64,000 nt of DNA. Source: Niveispirillum cyanobacteriorum. Lineage in GTDB: Bacteria; Pseudomonadota; Alphaproteobacteria; Azospirillales; Azospirillaceae. The DNA lies in NCBI RefSeq assembly GCF_002868735.1, contig NZ_CP025611.1, forward strand, positions 2,660,501 through 2,724,500, in the 5' to 3' direction. The notes below the pieces were generated by a model. That model was not told where the DNA came from and made no database searches. It worked only from the letters and a program-made list of their open reading frames with translations. The number at the start of each line of letters is the position of its first letter. Position 1 is the first letter of the stretch. The position numbers and the translations under genes were made by a program. Shown here piece after piece: positions 26,394-34,057 of this stretch.

Positions 26394-26777
26394 ATGTTCA
26401 GCCATGTCATTCTCGGTGCCAATGATATCGAGGTATCGAAGGCTTTCTATGATGCGACCCTGGCGACGCTGGGCATAGCACCCGGCTATTACGATCCCAA
26501 GGGCCGCGTCTTTTATCGCACGCCCACGGGTGTGCTCGGCATTACCAAGCCCCTCAATGGCGAGCCGGCCACCGGTGCCAATGGCGGCACCATCGGGTTT
26601 GGCGCCAAGTCGCCCGAAGAGGTGGATGCCTGGCACGCCGCCGGCATCGCCAATGGCGGCACCCCCTGCGAGGACCCGCCGGGCCTGCGCACCATGGGTG
26701 AGATGCAGCTGTACCTGGCCTATCTGCGCGACCCGGCGGGCAACAAGCTGTGCGGCCTGCACCGCGTTCCGGCCTGA
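26394..26777 (+). CDS. VOC (glyoxalase/bleomycin-resistance-like) family protein
   Basis: This 127-residue protein has the paired beta-alpha-beta-beta-beta units of the vicinal-oxygen-chelate fold: FSHVILGANDIEVSKAFYDATLATLG, a central GTIGFGAKSPEEVDAWHAAG, and the closing YLAYLRDPAGNKLCGLH. It could be a dioxygenase, glyoxalase-type isomerase or fosfomycin/bleomycin-type protein; no substrate can be assigned. ATG 26394 is chosen because GGAGGGGG lies 5-12 nt upstream. It lies 84 bp after prmC and before repeat copy E. Confidence 0.8.
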   Translation: MFSHVILGANDIEVSKAFYDATLATLGIAPGYYDPKGRVFYRTPTGVLGITKPLNGEPATGANGGTIGFGAKSPEEVDAWHAAGIANGGTPCEDPPGLRTMGEMQLYLAYLRDPAGNKLCGLHRVPA

Positions 26778-26794
26778 TCGGGCGGCTCTGCGAT

Positions 26795-26903
26795 ACCGAC
26801 GGTCGGGATGGCTGACCGTCGGTTACCGCGGCAACCGCCGCCGCGCGGCCCGTGCCTTGTCGAGCCCAAGCCGCCCGATCGCGGCGCCCGGCGCTTGAGG
26901 GAA
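26795..26903 (-). repeat. Four-hairpin intergenic repeat, copy E (inverted)
   Basis: In reverse orientation the TGAGGG at 26896-26901 corresponds to CCCTCA. Stem 4 is ACCGACGGTC (26795-26804) with GACCGTCGGT (26814-26823). Stem 3 is imperfect and stems 1 and 2 show decay, so this looks like an older copy. It starts 18 bp after the VOC gene. Confidence 0.75.
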
Positions 26904-26947
26904 CAGATAAATTCGTCTTGCCGCCGTTACGCATCCGTAAAAAACCC

Positions 26948-26976
26948 TTGGAATGCAAGGCGAGTATCGCTAGGGT
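26948..26976 (+). promoter_or_regulatory. Possible promoter for the DUF4167 gene
   Basis: TTGGAA (26948-26953) and TAGGGT (26971-26976) are spaced by 17 bp. The match is weak. The remaining leader (26985-27158, about 175 nt) shows nothing else that I can recognise. Confidence 0.3.
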
Positions 26977-27158
26977 CCGCATCGGACGGCAGCAGCGCGT
27001 GGGGCGCCTGCCGTGGCAAAGCCCTCGGACCGGGGCTTATGCGTCCCAGGGCAGGGCGATCAAACGCCGCCCGAACAGGTCAAGGCCGATAAAAACGGAT
27101 AAGACGGGACGGCATGGTGTCCGGGGGCTTCGATAACCAGGGGCCGAGCATATAGCGA

Positions 27159-27569
27159 ATGAGACAGGGACCCAATAATCAGCAGCGGCGGCGTGGCCGC
27201 GGTGGCAATGGCGGTGGTGGTAACGGCGGTGGCAATAATGGTGGCGGCGGTAATCGCCGTCAGAACATGCCGCTGCGTCACCAGAATTTCGACAGCAGCG
27301 GCCCGGATGTCCGTATCCGTGGCAACGCCTTCCAGGTCTATGAAAAGTATCAGGCGTTGGCGCGTGATGCCCATACATCCGGCGACCGGGTGGCGGCGGA
27401 GAACTATCTCCAGCATGCCGAGCATTATTATCGCATCATCTGCCAGATCAACGAGCAGGAAGGCCGCGCCCGCCAGCATGTGCCGCGCTATGACGGCGAC
27501 GAAGGCGAAGGCGGCGATGACGGCATGGCCGACGGCGATCCGGGCGAAAGCGACCAGCCGGCGGCGTGA
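27159..27569 (+). CDS. DUF4167 family protein, probable RNA-associated
   Basis: This 136-residue protein has an Arg/Gly/Asn-rich N-terminus (residues 1-35, RRRGRGGNGGGG followed by more GGN), like RNA-binding RGG tails. The conserved DUF4167 domain follows: DSSGPDVRIRGNAFQVYEKY and ARDAHTSGDRVAAENYLQHAEHYYRI. The C-terminus is acidic. DUF4167 genes typically lie between prmC and clpB in Alphaproteobacteria; here a VOC gene and repeat E intervene after prmC, and clpB is elsewhere. Function is unknown. Confidence 0.85.
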   Translation: MRQGPNNQQRRRGRGGNGGGGNGGGNNGGGGNRRQNMPLRHQNFDSSGPDVRIRGNAFQVYEKYQALARDAHTSGDRVAAENYLQHAEHYYRIICQINEQEGRARQHVPRYDGDEGEGGDDGMADGDPGESDQPAA

Positions 27570-27646
27570 TCCAAGGGGGCTGCACTTGGCCCCCGCTGCC
27601 GCTTCTGTCATCCTGGCGTCCCGTCACCTGAAGGGACGCATCGGGC

Positions 27647-28924
27647 ATGGCGCAGACGAAGTCGGCCTTGGATCAGGCTCTTGAGGACTGGATTTTATCC
27701 TGGGCCAGCCTGCTGACGGCACCGGAATCGGTGCTGTGGTGGCCGGGTCTGGCCGTCGGGCTGGTCGGGGCCGTCTGGTTCGGGCGTGACCGCGCGCTGT
27801 GGGGTCGGGCCGCGGATTACTGGCGTGAACTGCCCGTTGATGCGGGCTGCTTCATCGCCAATTCGGCCCTGCCATTTCTGCTGTCACCCTTGCTGTTCGC
27901 CCTGTCGCTGATCGCCAGCCAGGGGGCGGCGGCCTTTGTCGGGGCGCTGCTGGGTGTCGGTGCGATAGGGGCGCCGGAATGGCCGCTGCTGCTGCTGGCC
28001 GCCCTTGCCGCCTTTGTGGCCGGCGATTTCGCGCTCTACTGGACCCACAGGCTGTTCCATGCGGTGCCTTGGCTGTGGCAGAGCCATAAGCTGCACCACG
28101 CCCCACCCGTCCTGACTCCGCTGACCGCCTTTCGCTTCTGGCCGTGGGAGCAGGTGGTGCATCTGTCGGGCAATATGATCGGGCAGGGATTGGGGCTGGG
28201 ATTGGTGGCGGGGCTGGCGGGGGCGGAGGTGCCGGCCCTGACCGTGCTGGGCGTCAATATCTTCATGCTGGCCTGGGGCCTGGCCTTCGCGCATCTTCGG
28301 CACAGCCCCGTGCCCATGCCGTTTCCGCGCGCCCTGTCGGGATGGCTGATCTCCCCTCATATGCATCAGCTTCACCATTCCAGCGCAGACCAGCACCGCG
28401 ACCGGAATTTCGGCACGGCACTGGCCCTCTGGGATCGGATGTTCGGGACCTATGCGCTGCCGGAAAAGGGGGAGCGGTTCCGGTTCGGGGTCGACGAGGC
28501 ACACGACCGTGACGTCGGCATCATCCTGGCAGTCTTGGACCGGTTGTTAGGGATGGATGCACCGTCGGAAAAAGGGGAGCAGTTTCGGGTGGATGAGGCG
28601 GGCTGGTACATATCAGACGAGGCCTTGCAGCACGTGACGGACATGTGGTCACGGTTGTGGCGCTCGGTCGGGCCGGCTGCGCTCTGCTTTTTCGCATTCT
28701 GCGTTATCAGCTATCTGCTGAGTGTGGCGGTAGGCAGCTATCGATCCATCGAACAACTGCATTATGTGCTGGTCGTGCTGTTTGCCCTTGCCGGTGCCGG
28801 GCTGGCCCGCCCGCCGTTCGGTGTTGCCGGCAACATGATTGTCAGGCTGACCCTGCTGGCCCTTGGTTTGGCCGCCAATTTTGTTGCTGGCGCTTTTATA
28901 TATCTGGTCAGGTATGGGCCCTGA
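27647..28924 (+). CDS. Sterol desaturase / fatty acid hydroxylase superfamily membrane protein with C-terminal extension
   Basis: This 425-residue protein has three or four membrane segments before residue 130, then the diiron-binding histidine boxes HRLFH (134-138), HKLHH (147-151) and HMHQLHH (238-244). The family end motif RNFGTALALWDRMFGTYALP follows. The segment 259-285 is duplicated at about 294-318 (LAVLDRLLG ... EKGEQFRVDEA). Two to three further membrane segments form a C-terminal extension (residues 345-425). It probably hydroxylates or desaturates a lipid in the inner membrane; the substrate cannot be inferred. Confidence 0.82.
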   Translation: MAQTKSALDQALEDWILSWASLLTAPESVLWWPGLAVGLVGAVWFGRDRALWGRAADYWRELPVDAGCFIANSALPFLLSPLLFALSLIASQGAAAFVGALLGVGAIGAPEWPLLLLAALAAFVAGDFALYWTHRLFHAVPWLWQSHKLHHAPPVLTPLTAFRFWPWEQVVHLSGNMIGQGLGLGLVAGLAGAEVPALTVLGVNIFMLAWGLAFAHLRHSPVPMPFPRALSGWLISPHMHQLHHSSADQHRDRNFGTALALWDRMFGTYALPEKGERFRFGVDEAHDRDVGIILAVLDRLLGMDAPSEKGEQFRVDEAGWYISDEALQHVTDMWSRLWRSVGPAALCFFAFCVISYLLSVAVGSYRSIEQLHYVLVVLFALAGAGLARPPFGVAGNMIVRLTLLALGLAANFVAGAFIYLVRYGP

Positions 28925-29031
28925 ATTGCGGCCCCGCCTTGCATAACGGACCCGGCCCCCCCACACATTGACCCATCCCGGGCTTTTCCCTAGGGTTGCC
29001 GCCTTGTTTTTCTTTCTTTGGTGATCACGAG

Positions 29032-30612
29032 ATGAGCAGCGAACAGGAACTGGCGCTTGGGGCGAAGGCTTGGCCGTTTGAGGAGGCGCGCAAGCTGGTG
29101 GCGCGTCTTGGTGGCAAAGCCCCGCCCAAAGGCTATGTCCTGTTTGAAACCGGCTATGGCCCGTCGGGCCTGCCGCATATCGGTACCTTTGGCGAGGTGG
29201 CGCGTACCACCATGGTGCGCCGGGCCTTTGAACGGCTGCTGCCGGGCGTGCCCACGCGCCTGTTCGCCTTTTCCGACGATATGGATGGGCTGCGCAAGGT
29301 TCCCGACAATGTGCCCAACCGCGAGCTTCTGGCCCAGCATCTGGGCAAGCCGCTGACCAAGGTGCCCGACCCGTTCGGCAAGTTCGAGAGCTTCGGCCAT
29401 CATAACAACGCCATGCTGCGGGATTTCCTGGATCGTTTCGGCTTCCAGTATGAATTCCAGTCGGCCACGGACTGGTACACGTCCGGTCGTTTCGATGCCG
29501 CATTGCTGGCCGTCCTGCGCCATTACGACGAGGTGATGGCCGTGATGCTGCCCACCTTGGGGGCCGAGCGTCAGGCGACCTACAGCCCCTTCCTGCCCGT
29601 CAGCCCGTCCACGGGCCGCGTGCTGCAGGTGCCGTTGCTGGAACGCAATGTCGATGCCGGCACCATCGTCTATGAGGATGAGGACGGGAAGAAGGTGGAG
29701 ACGCCCGTCACCGGCGGGGCCGTCAAGCTGCAATGGAAGCCCGACTGGGCCATGCGCTGGCTGGCGCTGGGTGTTGATTATGAAATGGCCGGCAAGGACC
29801 TGATCCCCTCGGTCGAGCTGGCCGGCAAGATCGTGAAGATCCTGGGCGGCACCCCGCCCGACGGCTTTAACTATGAACTGTTCCTGGACGAGAAGGGGCA
29901 GAAGATTTCCAAGTCGAAGGGCAATGGCCTGACGATGGAAGAATGGCTGCGCTATGCCCCGCCGGAAAGTCTGGCGCTCTATATGTTCAACAAGCCGCGC
30001 GCGGCCAAGAAGCTGTATTTCGATGTGATCCCGCGCGCCGTCGATGAATATCTGACGTTTGTGGAGAAGTTCGACGCGCTGGAAGCGGCCCAAAAGCTGG
30101 AGAACCCTGTCCACCACATCCATAATGGCGTGGTCCCGAACGAGGTGAAGGGCACCGCCGGCCTGACCTTCGGCCTGCTGCTGAACCTCGCCGGTGCCGC
30201 GAACGCCGAAAGTGCCGATGTGATGTGGGGCTTCATCCGCCGCTATGCGCCGGGTGCCAGCCCTGAGACGGCCCCCTTCCTGGACAAGCTGGTCGGTTAC
30301 GCCGTTACCTATTACCAGGATTTCGTGAAGCCCACGAAACAGTACCGCGCGCCCAGCGAGCAGGAGCGGGCGGCCATCACCGAGCTGCGCGCCGTGCTGG
30401 CCGAGATCGCCACCGACACGCCCGCCGACCAGTTGCAGAATCAGGTGTTCGAGGTCGGCAAGAAGCATGGCTTCACCGAACTGCGCACCTGGTTCCAGGC
30501 GCTGTACGAGGTGCTGCTGGGCCAGACCACCGGCCCGCGCATGGGCAGCTTCATCGCGCTCTACGGCGTGAAGGAGACGGTGGCGATGATCGACGCGGCG
30601 CTGGATCGGTAA
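29032..30612 (+). CDS. lysS: Lysyl-tRNA synthetase, class I
   Basis: This 526-residue enzyme charges tRNA-Lys. It belongs to class I, as in archaea and many Alphaproteobacteria, rather than the class II enzyme of E. coli. The HIGH-type motif is [10 protein letters not shown] near residue 45 and the KMSKS-type motif is [10 protein letters not shown] near residue 285. Class-specific segments such as TGYGPSG and FPFG-like [14 protein letters not shown] are present. The start is ATG 29032; in-frame sequence upstream lacks a ribosome-binding site. Its terminator at 30793 is separated from the stop by an inverted-repeat element. Confidence 0.93.
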   Translation: MSSEQELALGAKAWPFEEARKLVARLGGKAPPKGYVLFETGYGPSGLPHIGTFGEVARTTMVRRAFERLLPGVPTRLFAFSDDMDGLRKVPDNVPNRELLAQHLGKPLTKVPDPFGKFESFGHHNNAMLRDFLDRFGFQYEFQSATDWYTSGRFDAALLAVLRHYDEVMAVMLPTLGAERQATYSPFLPVSPSTGRVLQVPLLERNVDAGTIVYEDEDGKKVETPVTGGAVKLQWKPDWAMRWLALGVDYEMAGKDLIPSVELAGKIVKILGGTPPDGFNYELFLDEKGQKISKSKGNGLTMEEWLRYAPPESLALYMFNKPRAAKKLYFDVIPRAVDEYLTFVEKFDALEAAQKLENPVHHIHNGVVPNEVKGTAGLTFGLLLNLAGAANAESADVMWGFIRRYAPGASPETAPFLDKLVGYAVTYYQDFVKPTKQYRAPSEQERAAITELRAVLAEIATDTPADQLQNQVFEVGKKHGFTELRTWFQALYEVLLGQTTGPRMGSFIALYGVKETVAMIDAALDR

Positions 30613-30646
30613 GGCGGCGGTTCTCTGCTCGCTAACTCGCCCCCTT

Positions 30647-30770
30647 CGTCATCCCGGCGACAAGCCGGGACCCAGGGGTAACGGGTTAACTGCTGGCCGC
30701 TTGCGTTGAGCATCGCCGCTGAAAGGTTGGGCGCTTGGCCCCTGGGTCCCGGCTTGTCGCCGGGATGACG
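30647..30770. repeat. Inverted-repeat element (CGTCATCCCGGCG family), copy 3
   Basis: The 124-bp element lies between the lysS stop codon and its terminator. Its arms share a matching change: the left arm reads GGCGACAAGCC and the right arm reads GGCTTGTCGCC, so the difference from other copies is compensated and pairing is kept. Confidence 0.88.
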
Positions 30771-30792
30771 AGGAGAGCGGGCAAGAATATAC

Positions 30793-30829
30793 CGGGCGGG
30801 CCGTCGCAAGCGGCCCGCCCGAATTTTTT
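30793..30829 (+). terminator. Strong rho-independent terminator of lysS
   Basis: CGGGCGGGCCG (30793-30803) pairs with CGGCCCGCCCG (30811-30821), followed by AA and six T residues (30824-30829). The stretch 30830-30962 shows no other recognisable feature. Confidence 0.9.
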
Positions 30830-30962
30830 GCCAAGCCTGCCGCCAAATGGCCCCAATCCCGTCCCGAACCTGCCCAGAGCGGCTGTTGTTCTGCGGGGGT
30901 CGACAGCGCCGGCTTCCCGCCCCGAACCGGTCTGTCGACTTCCTGATGGAAGGATGACCGCC

Positions 30963-31169
30963 ATGACCAATCGCACCCTGGACCGCACTCTTTCCCGCCT
31001 GGACCGTCAGAAGCTGTCGGCCATGGGTCTGGTGCTGACCACGGCCCTGTTGTTGGTCATGGCGGGCGTCGCCGCCGGCAATGCCAGCCGGGGGAACCAG
31101 ACAGCCAGCACCGATACCGGCACCGTCAAGGCCGAGATGCTGGAACGCACCCTGGTCGCGTCGCGGTAA
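30963..31169 (+). CDS. Small single-pass membrane protein of unknown function
   Basis: This 68-residue protein has a basic, amphipathic N-terminus (TNRTLDRTLSRLDRQKLSA), one predicted membrane helix (GLVLTTALLLVMAGVAAG, residues 22-39) and a hydrophilic tail (EMLERTLVASR). GGAAGG lies 8-9 nt before the ATG. It overlaps no other gene and is flanked by the lysS terminator and repeat copy F. I do not recognise the family; coding status is supported by ribosome-binding site, composition and the membrane segment. Confidence 0.6.
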   Translation: MTNRTLDRTLSRLDRQKLSAMGLVLTTALLLVMAGVAAGNASRGNQTASTDTGTVKAEMLERTLVASR

Positions 31170-31172
31170 GTG

Positions 31173-31215
31173 TTCCCTCAACCGCCGGGCGGGCGCATCC
31201 GCACCCCTGGCTTCA
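31173..31215 (+). repeat. Four-hairpin intergenic repeat, copy F (truncated)
   Basis: Only the CCCTCA start (31175-31180), CGCCGGGCG and stem 1 (GGGCGC with GCACCC, imperfect) plus TGGCT remain. The truncation point lies at the stop codon of the convergent lrp-type gene (31213). Confidence 0.7.
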
Positions 31216-31701
31216 CCCCGCCAGACCGGGCAAGGGCAGTTCCGTGGTTTCCTTGACGGTAGATACCGCGATCATGCTGTTGATTTCGCGCACGCCCGGC
31301 AGCTTTGACAGTTTCTCAAAGAACAGCGCCTCATAGGCCTCGATATCCTTGGTCACGATGCGCAGCATGAAATCGACCTGTCCCATCAGCACGAAACATT
31401 CCTGAACCTCGGCAATGCGACGGATGGCCTCGCGGAAATCGGTCAGCAGGTCGCCGCTATGCGCCTCCAGCTTCACATGGCTGAAGATCAGCACGTTCAG
31501 GCCAATGGCCTTGCGGTCCAGCAGGGCCACGCGCCGCTTGATGATCCCATCCTCCTCCAGCCGCTGAATGCGGCGCCAGCAGGGGCTCTGGCTCAAGCCG
31601 ACCTTCTCAGCCACCTCGGCCGCCGTGGCGGACCCGTCGCGCTGCAACTGATCCAGGATGCGCCAGTCGAGACCGTCCAGCGGCTTTGGCGATGCTTGCA
31701 T
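31213..31701 (-). CDS. Lrp/AsnC family transcriptional regulator
   Basis: This 162-residue regulator has an N-terminal HTH (LDWRILDQLQRDGSATAAEVAEKVGLSQSPCWRRI, residues 9-45) and a C-terminal RAM domain (VLIFSHVKLE ... GQVDFMLRIVTKDIEAYEALF). Such proteins form octamers that sense amino acids and control amino-acid or energy metabolism. It is divergent from two small genes, and a dyad in the shared promoter region (31722-31747) is a likely operator. Confidence 0.92.
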   Translation of the reverse strand: MQASPKPLDGLDWRILDQLQRDGSATAAEVAEKVGLSQSPCWRRIQRLEEDGIIKRRVALLDRKAIGLNVLIFSHVKLEAHSGDLLTDFREAIRRIAEVQECFVLMGQVDFMLRIVTKDIEAYEALFFEKLSKLPGVREINSMIAVSTVKETTELPLPGLAG

Positions 31702-31721
31702 GATTTATCCCCATGTTTGCC

Positions 31722-31747
31722 GTTTGACGCATTACACATGCGCAAAC
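31722..31747. promoter_or_regulatory. Dyad in the lrp-type divergent promoter region
   Basis: GTTTGaCGCAT and ATGCGCAAAC form an almost perfect inverted repeat with a 5-bp centre (tacac) and one extra base in the left half. Its position 21 bp upstream of the regulator start suggests autoregulation and control of the divergent genes. Confidence 0.5.
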
Positions 31748-31844
31748 TATGTCATTTGGACGAAACTTGCAAAGAAATACCCCGGCGCTTGCCCTATGGT
31801 TATTGCACCGCACAAGCGGGAACCCATGGATTTTGGAGCCGGAG

Positions 31845-32189
31845 ATGAGCACCCAGGAACACCCCGCCAGCCTGACCGTCTATCGCGACCCCACCGGCGC
31901 CCAGATTGCGCTGGCGGTACATCGTGCGGCGGGCGGTGTGATTACCCCGGTGCCCTGGCAGAAGCTACCCGGCGTGGGGCTGGACGAGGCGGTGGAGGCG
32001 GCGATGCGCGCGGCCCGTTCCACGCGCGCTTTCGCCATGCTGGTGCCCGCCGATGATGGCGGGTCGATGGCCGATCCGGTCGGTGTGCTGTCGCGCTGTT
32101 TCCAGCGGGCGGATCTGGACCGGCTGTCTGTTGGTCCCGAAATGCGCGGGGCCAGCAAGCAAGCCCCCGCTTCCGTTGCGGCGGAGTGA
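31845..32189 (+). CDS. Small protein of unknown function, divergent from lrp-type regulator
   Basis: This 114-residue protein starts MSTQEHPASLTVYRDPTGAQ behind GGAG (31835-31838). It contains a helix with DEAVEAAMRAARSTRAFAML and a segment VLSRCFQRADLDRL; the single cysteine lies in the latter. I do not recognise a family. It is followed after 5 bp by the ACT-like gene, with which it probably forms an operon controlled by the divergent regulator. Confidence 0.55.
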   Translation: MSTQEHPASLTVYRDPTGAQIALAVHRAAGGVITPVPWQKLPGVGLDEAVEAAMRAARSTRAFAMLVPADDGGSMADPVGVLSRCFQRADLDRLSVGPEMRGASKQAPASVAAE

Positions 32190-32194
32190 CGGCC

Positions 32195-32539
32195 ATGAAT
32201 AGTGCTGCCGCCATGATGCCTGTGCTGGCCCCGCCGCCAGCCGAGGCCCGCCCCACCGACCCCAACCGCACCGCCTGTTTTGCGGTGCTGGCCGACCCCG
32301 ATCCGGGGGCCTTGCCCCGCGTGCTGGAGTTCTTCGCCAAGCGCGGGCTGGTGCCCGCCTCGGTCCAGGCCCGGCATTTCGAGGCGGATGAATGCCTGCA
32401 TGTCGATGTGCAGGTCCGCACCCTGACCCGCGATGAAAGCGACTATATCGCCCGCTGCCTGCGTGCCCAGCCGCTGGTCCGGCAGGTGCTGACATCCGAA
32501 CGCCACCGCGTGGTGGAGCCGGATGCCTTGTCGGCGTAA
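32195..32539 (+). CDS. Stand-alone ACT-like domain protein
   Basis: This 114-residue protein has a likely ACT fold: ACFAVLADPDPGALPRVLEFFAKRGL, then SVQARHF, a strand LHVDVQVRTL and a helix ESDYIARCLRAQPLVRQVLTSE. This pattern of strand-helix-strand-strand-helix-strand resembles small regulatory subunits such as IlvH, and would bind an amino acid. A GTG at 32186 overlaps the preceding stop; ATG 32195 with GGAG 8 nt upstream is preferred. Linkage to an Lrp-type regulator supports an amino-acid-linked role, but no enzyme partner is adjacent. Confidence 0.6.
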   Translation: MNSAAAMMPVLAPPPAEARPTDPNRTACFAVLADPDPGALPRVLEFFAKRGLVPASVQARHFEADECLHVDVQVRTLTRDESDYIARCLRAQPLVRQVLTSERHRVVEPDALSA

Positions 32540-32601
32540 GGAAAGGCGATGAATGCGTTGGCCCCTTTAGTGGCCTAAACGCGATTGCCCGATACGACCC
32601 C

Positions 32602-33867
32602 TCAATGCACCGTGTCGGTGTTGGTGCCGCCGGTGCGGGGGCGGCTGTCATACTTGTCCATGGCGCGGCTCATCATGTCGGCGATCAGTTCCTTGGGCAG
32701 GGGGGCGGCACCGCCGGGGGGCCAGGATGCTGGCTGCTGTGCCTGGACCTGTGCCGGGCTGTTGGTCGGGGCCGGTGCGGCCTGCGGCTGGGCGGCAACG
32801 GGTTGAACGTTGGTGACCGTCGAGGCCTGCGGCTGCGCGACCTGTTTCGGCATGGCGGGGACAGCGGCGCCCGGCATGTTGCCGCCGACATTGCGGGCCA
32901 TCTGGTTGGCGCGGGAGGCCACGATCGGCTTCACCCCCATGGAGCCAGCGGAGATGGCGGCGGCGCGATATTCGGCCAGACCCTTGCCAGCGCGGGCCGG
33001 GGCGGCCTGTTCCTGGCTCATCGCGGTCAGCAGATTGTCGCCCGACCCGGCAGCACCGGGGGCCGGCAGACTGGCTACCACGGCGGCAGTGCCCATGCCG
33101 CGCGCGGCGGTCAGGGCGGCAGATGCGCCGGGCGTGCTTTCCAGGTCCTTCAACTGCTGCGCGGTGGCAATGCCACCGGCAGCGGGGGCATGCGCGCTGA
33201 TGGAGGTGGGGACGGTGGCGGGTGCCTTGGTAGTCAGGGCGGCCATGGGCAGAGAAGCGGGGCCCGCGACTGTGGCGGGGGCAGTGGCGGCAAGGGCTGC
33301 CGCGGCGCCGGGCGCGCTGGGCAGGGATTGCCCACCACCCATCAGGCTTTCCAGCAATGCCGCCTGACCGCTGGACAGTTCCACGGGGCCACCGGGGGCC
33401 GGTGCGGCGGTTGCGGCGCTGGCGGCGGGGGCCTCCTGCGGAGCCGGTGCGGCGTCGGCGGTTCGGGTGGGGCGGGGGGCGGTGACCGTGAAGGGGTCGT
33501 CTTCCGCCGGGGCGGCATCCTTCTCCAGGCCCAGGGTGCTGGCGACATGGTCCAGCGCATCCTTGCCCGTTTCCTTTTCCAGGATGGCATCGGCGCTGGC
33601 CACGGCCAGACCCACGGGGCCGAAGAACAGGGCGGCACCCGCCACCTTGGCCGGGGTGCGGATCGTGTCGCCGGTGACAGCCTGATAGATCTTGTTGACG
33701 ACGGGGATGTGCTGCAACGGGTTCACCACATCCAACACATCCCAGAAGGACATGCCCTCGCTGTTCTCCGCCGGCTTGTCCGCCGCCTTGGCGCTATCCA
33801 TGGACGCGGCCTGCAGGTGCTGCGTCTTGGCGCGGACATGGTCCATATGGATGCTGCTTGGCGGCAT
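32602..33867 (-). CDS. Ala/Pro-rich protein of unknown function with a conserved N-terminal domain
   Basis: This 421-residue protein has a well-formed N-terminal region (residues 38-110, FWDVLDVVNPLQHIPVVNKI and GAALFFGPVGLAVASADAIL), which includes a glycine-rich hydrophobic stretch that could span or bind a membrane. Residues 120-400 are low-complexity Ala/Pro/Gln with repeated PATV and AAP segments, likely disordered or a spacer. The C-terminal part (LPKELIADMMSRAMDKYDSR) is helical. The start at 33867 has GGAGG 6 nt upstream. I recall similar N-terminal segments in other Alphaproteobacteria but know no function. Confidence 0.65.
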   Translation of the reverse strand: MPPSSIHMDHVRAKTQHLQAASMDSAKAADKPAENSEGMSFWDVLDVVNPLQHIPVVNKIYQAVTGDTIRTPAKVAGAALFFGPVGLAVASADAILEKETGKDALDHVASTLGLEKDAAPAEDDPFTVTAPRPTRTADAAPAPQEAPAASAATAAPAPGGPVELSSGQAALLESLMGGGQSLPSAPGAAAALAATAPATVAGPASLPMAALTTKAPATVPTSISAHAPAAGGIATAQQLKDLESTPGASAALTAARGMGTAAVVASLPAPGAAGSGDNLLTAMSQEQAAPARAGKGLAEYRAAAISAGSMGVKPIVASRANQMARNVGGNMPGAAVPAMPKQVAQPQASTVTNVQPVAAQPQAAPAPTNSPAQVQAQQPASWPPGGAAPLPKELIADMMSRAMDKYDSRPRTGGTNTDTVH

Positions 33868-33956
33868 GGTGATCCTCCCGGTTCGGAAAGATCAATGCAG
33901 GTCGCGTGCCAAGTGCAGGGCGGCGGAATTTGCCGGGTGGCGGGGGCTTTTTGTTT

Positions 33957-34057
33957 TCCTCAAGCGCCGGCGCTGCGTGCGCAGCTTATCTTACGCCGCA
34001 CGTGCAGCGCGGCGGCAGTCGCCGCCGGAACGGTTTCCGATAAACCGGAAACCGTTC
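33957..34057 (+). repeat. Four-hairpin intergenic repeat, copy G
   Basis: TCCTCA starts at 33957. Stem 1 is GCTGCG with CGCAGC, stem 2 is CGC(CGC)ACGTG(CAG)CG, stem 3 is GGCGGC-agtc-GCCGCC, and stem 4 is a perfect 11-bp pair, 34028-34038 with 34047-34057. The end of stem 4 overlaps the ribA stop codon (34056-34058). This copy has an altered linker (TTATCT instead of TTGGCT). Confidence 0.83.
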
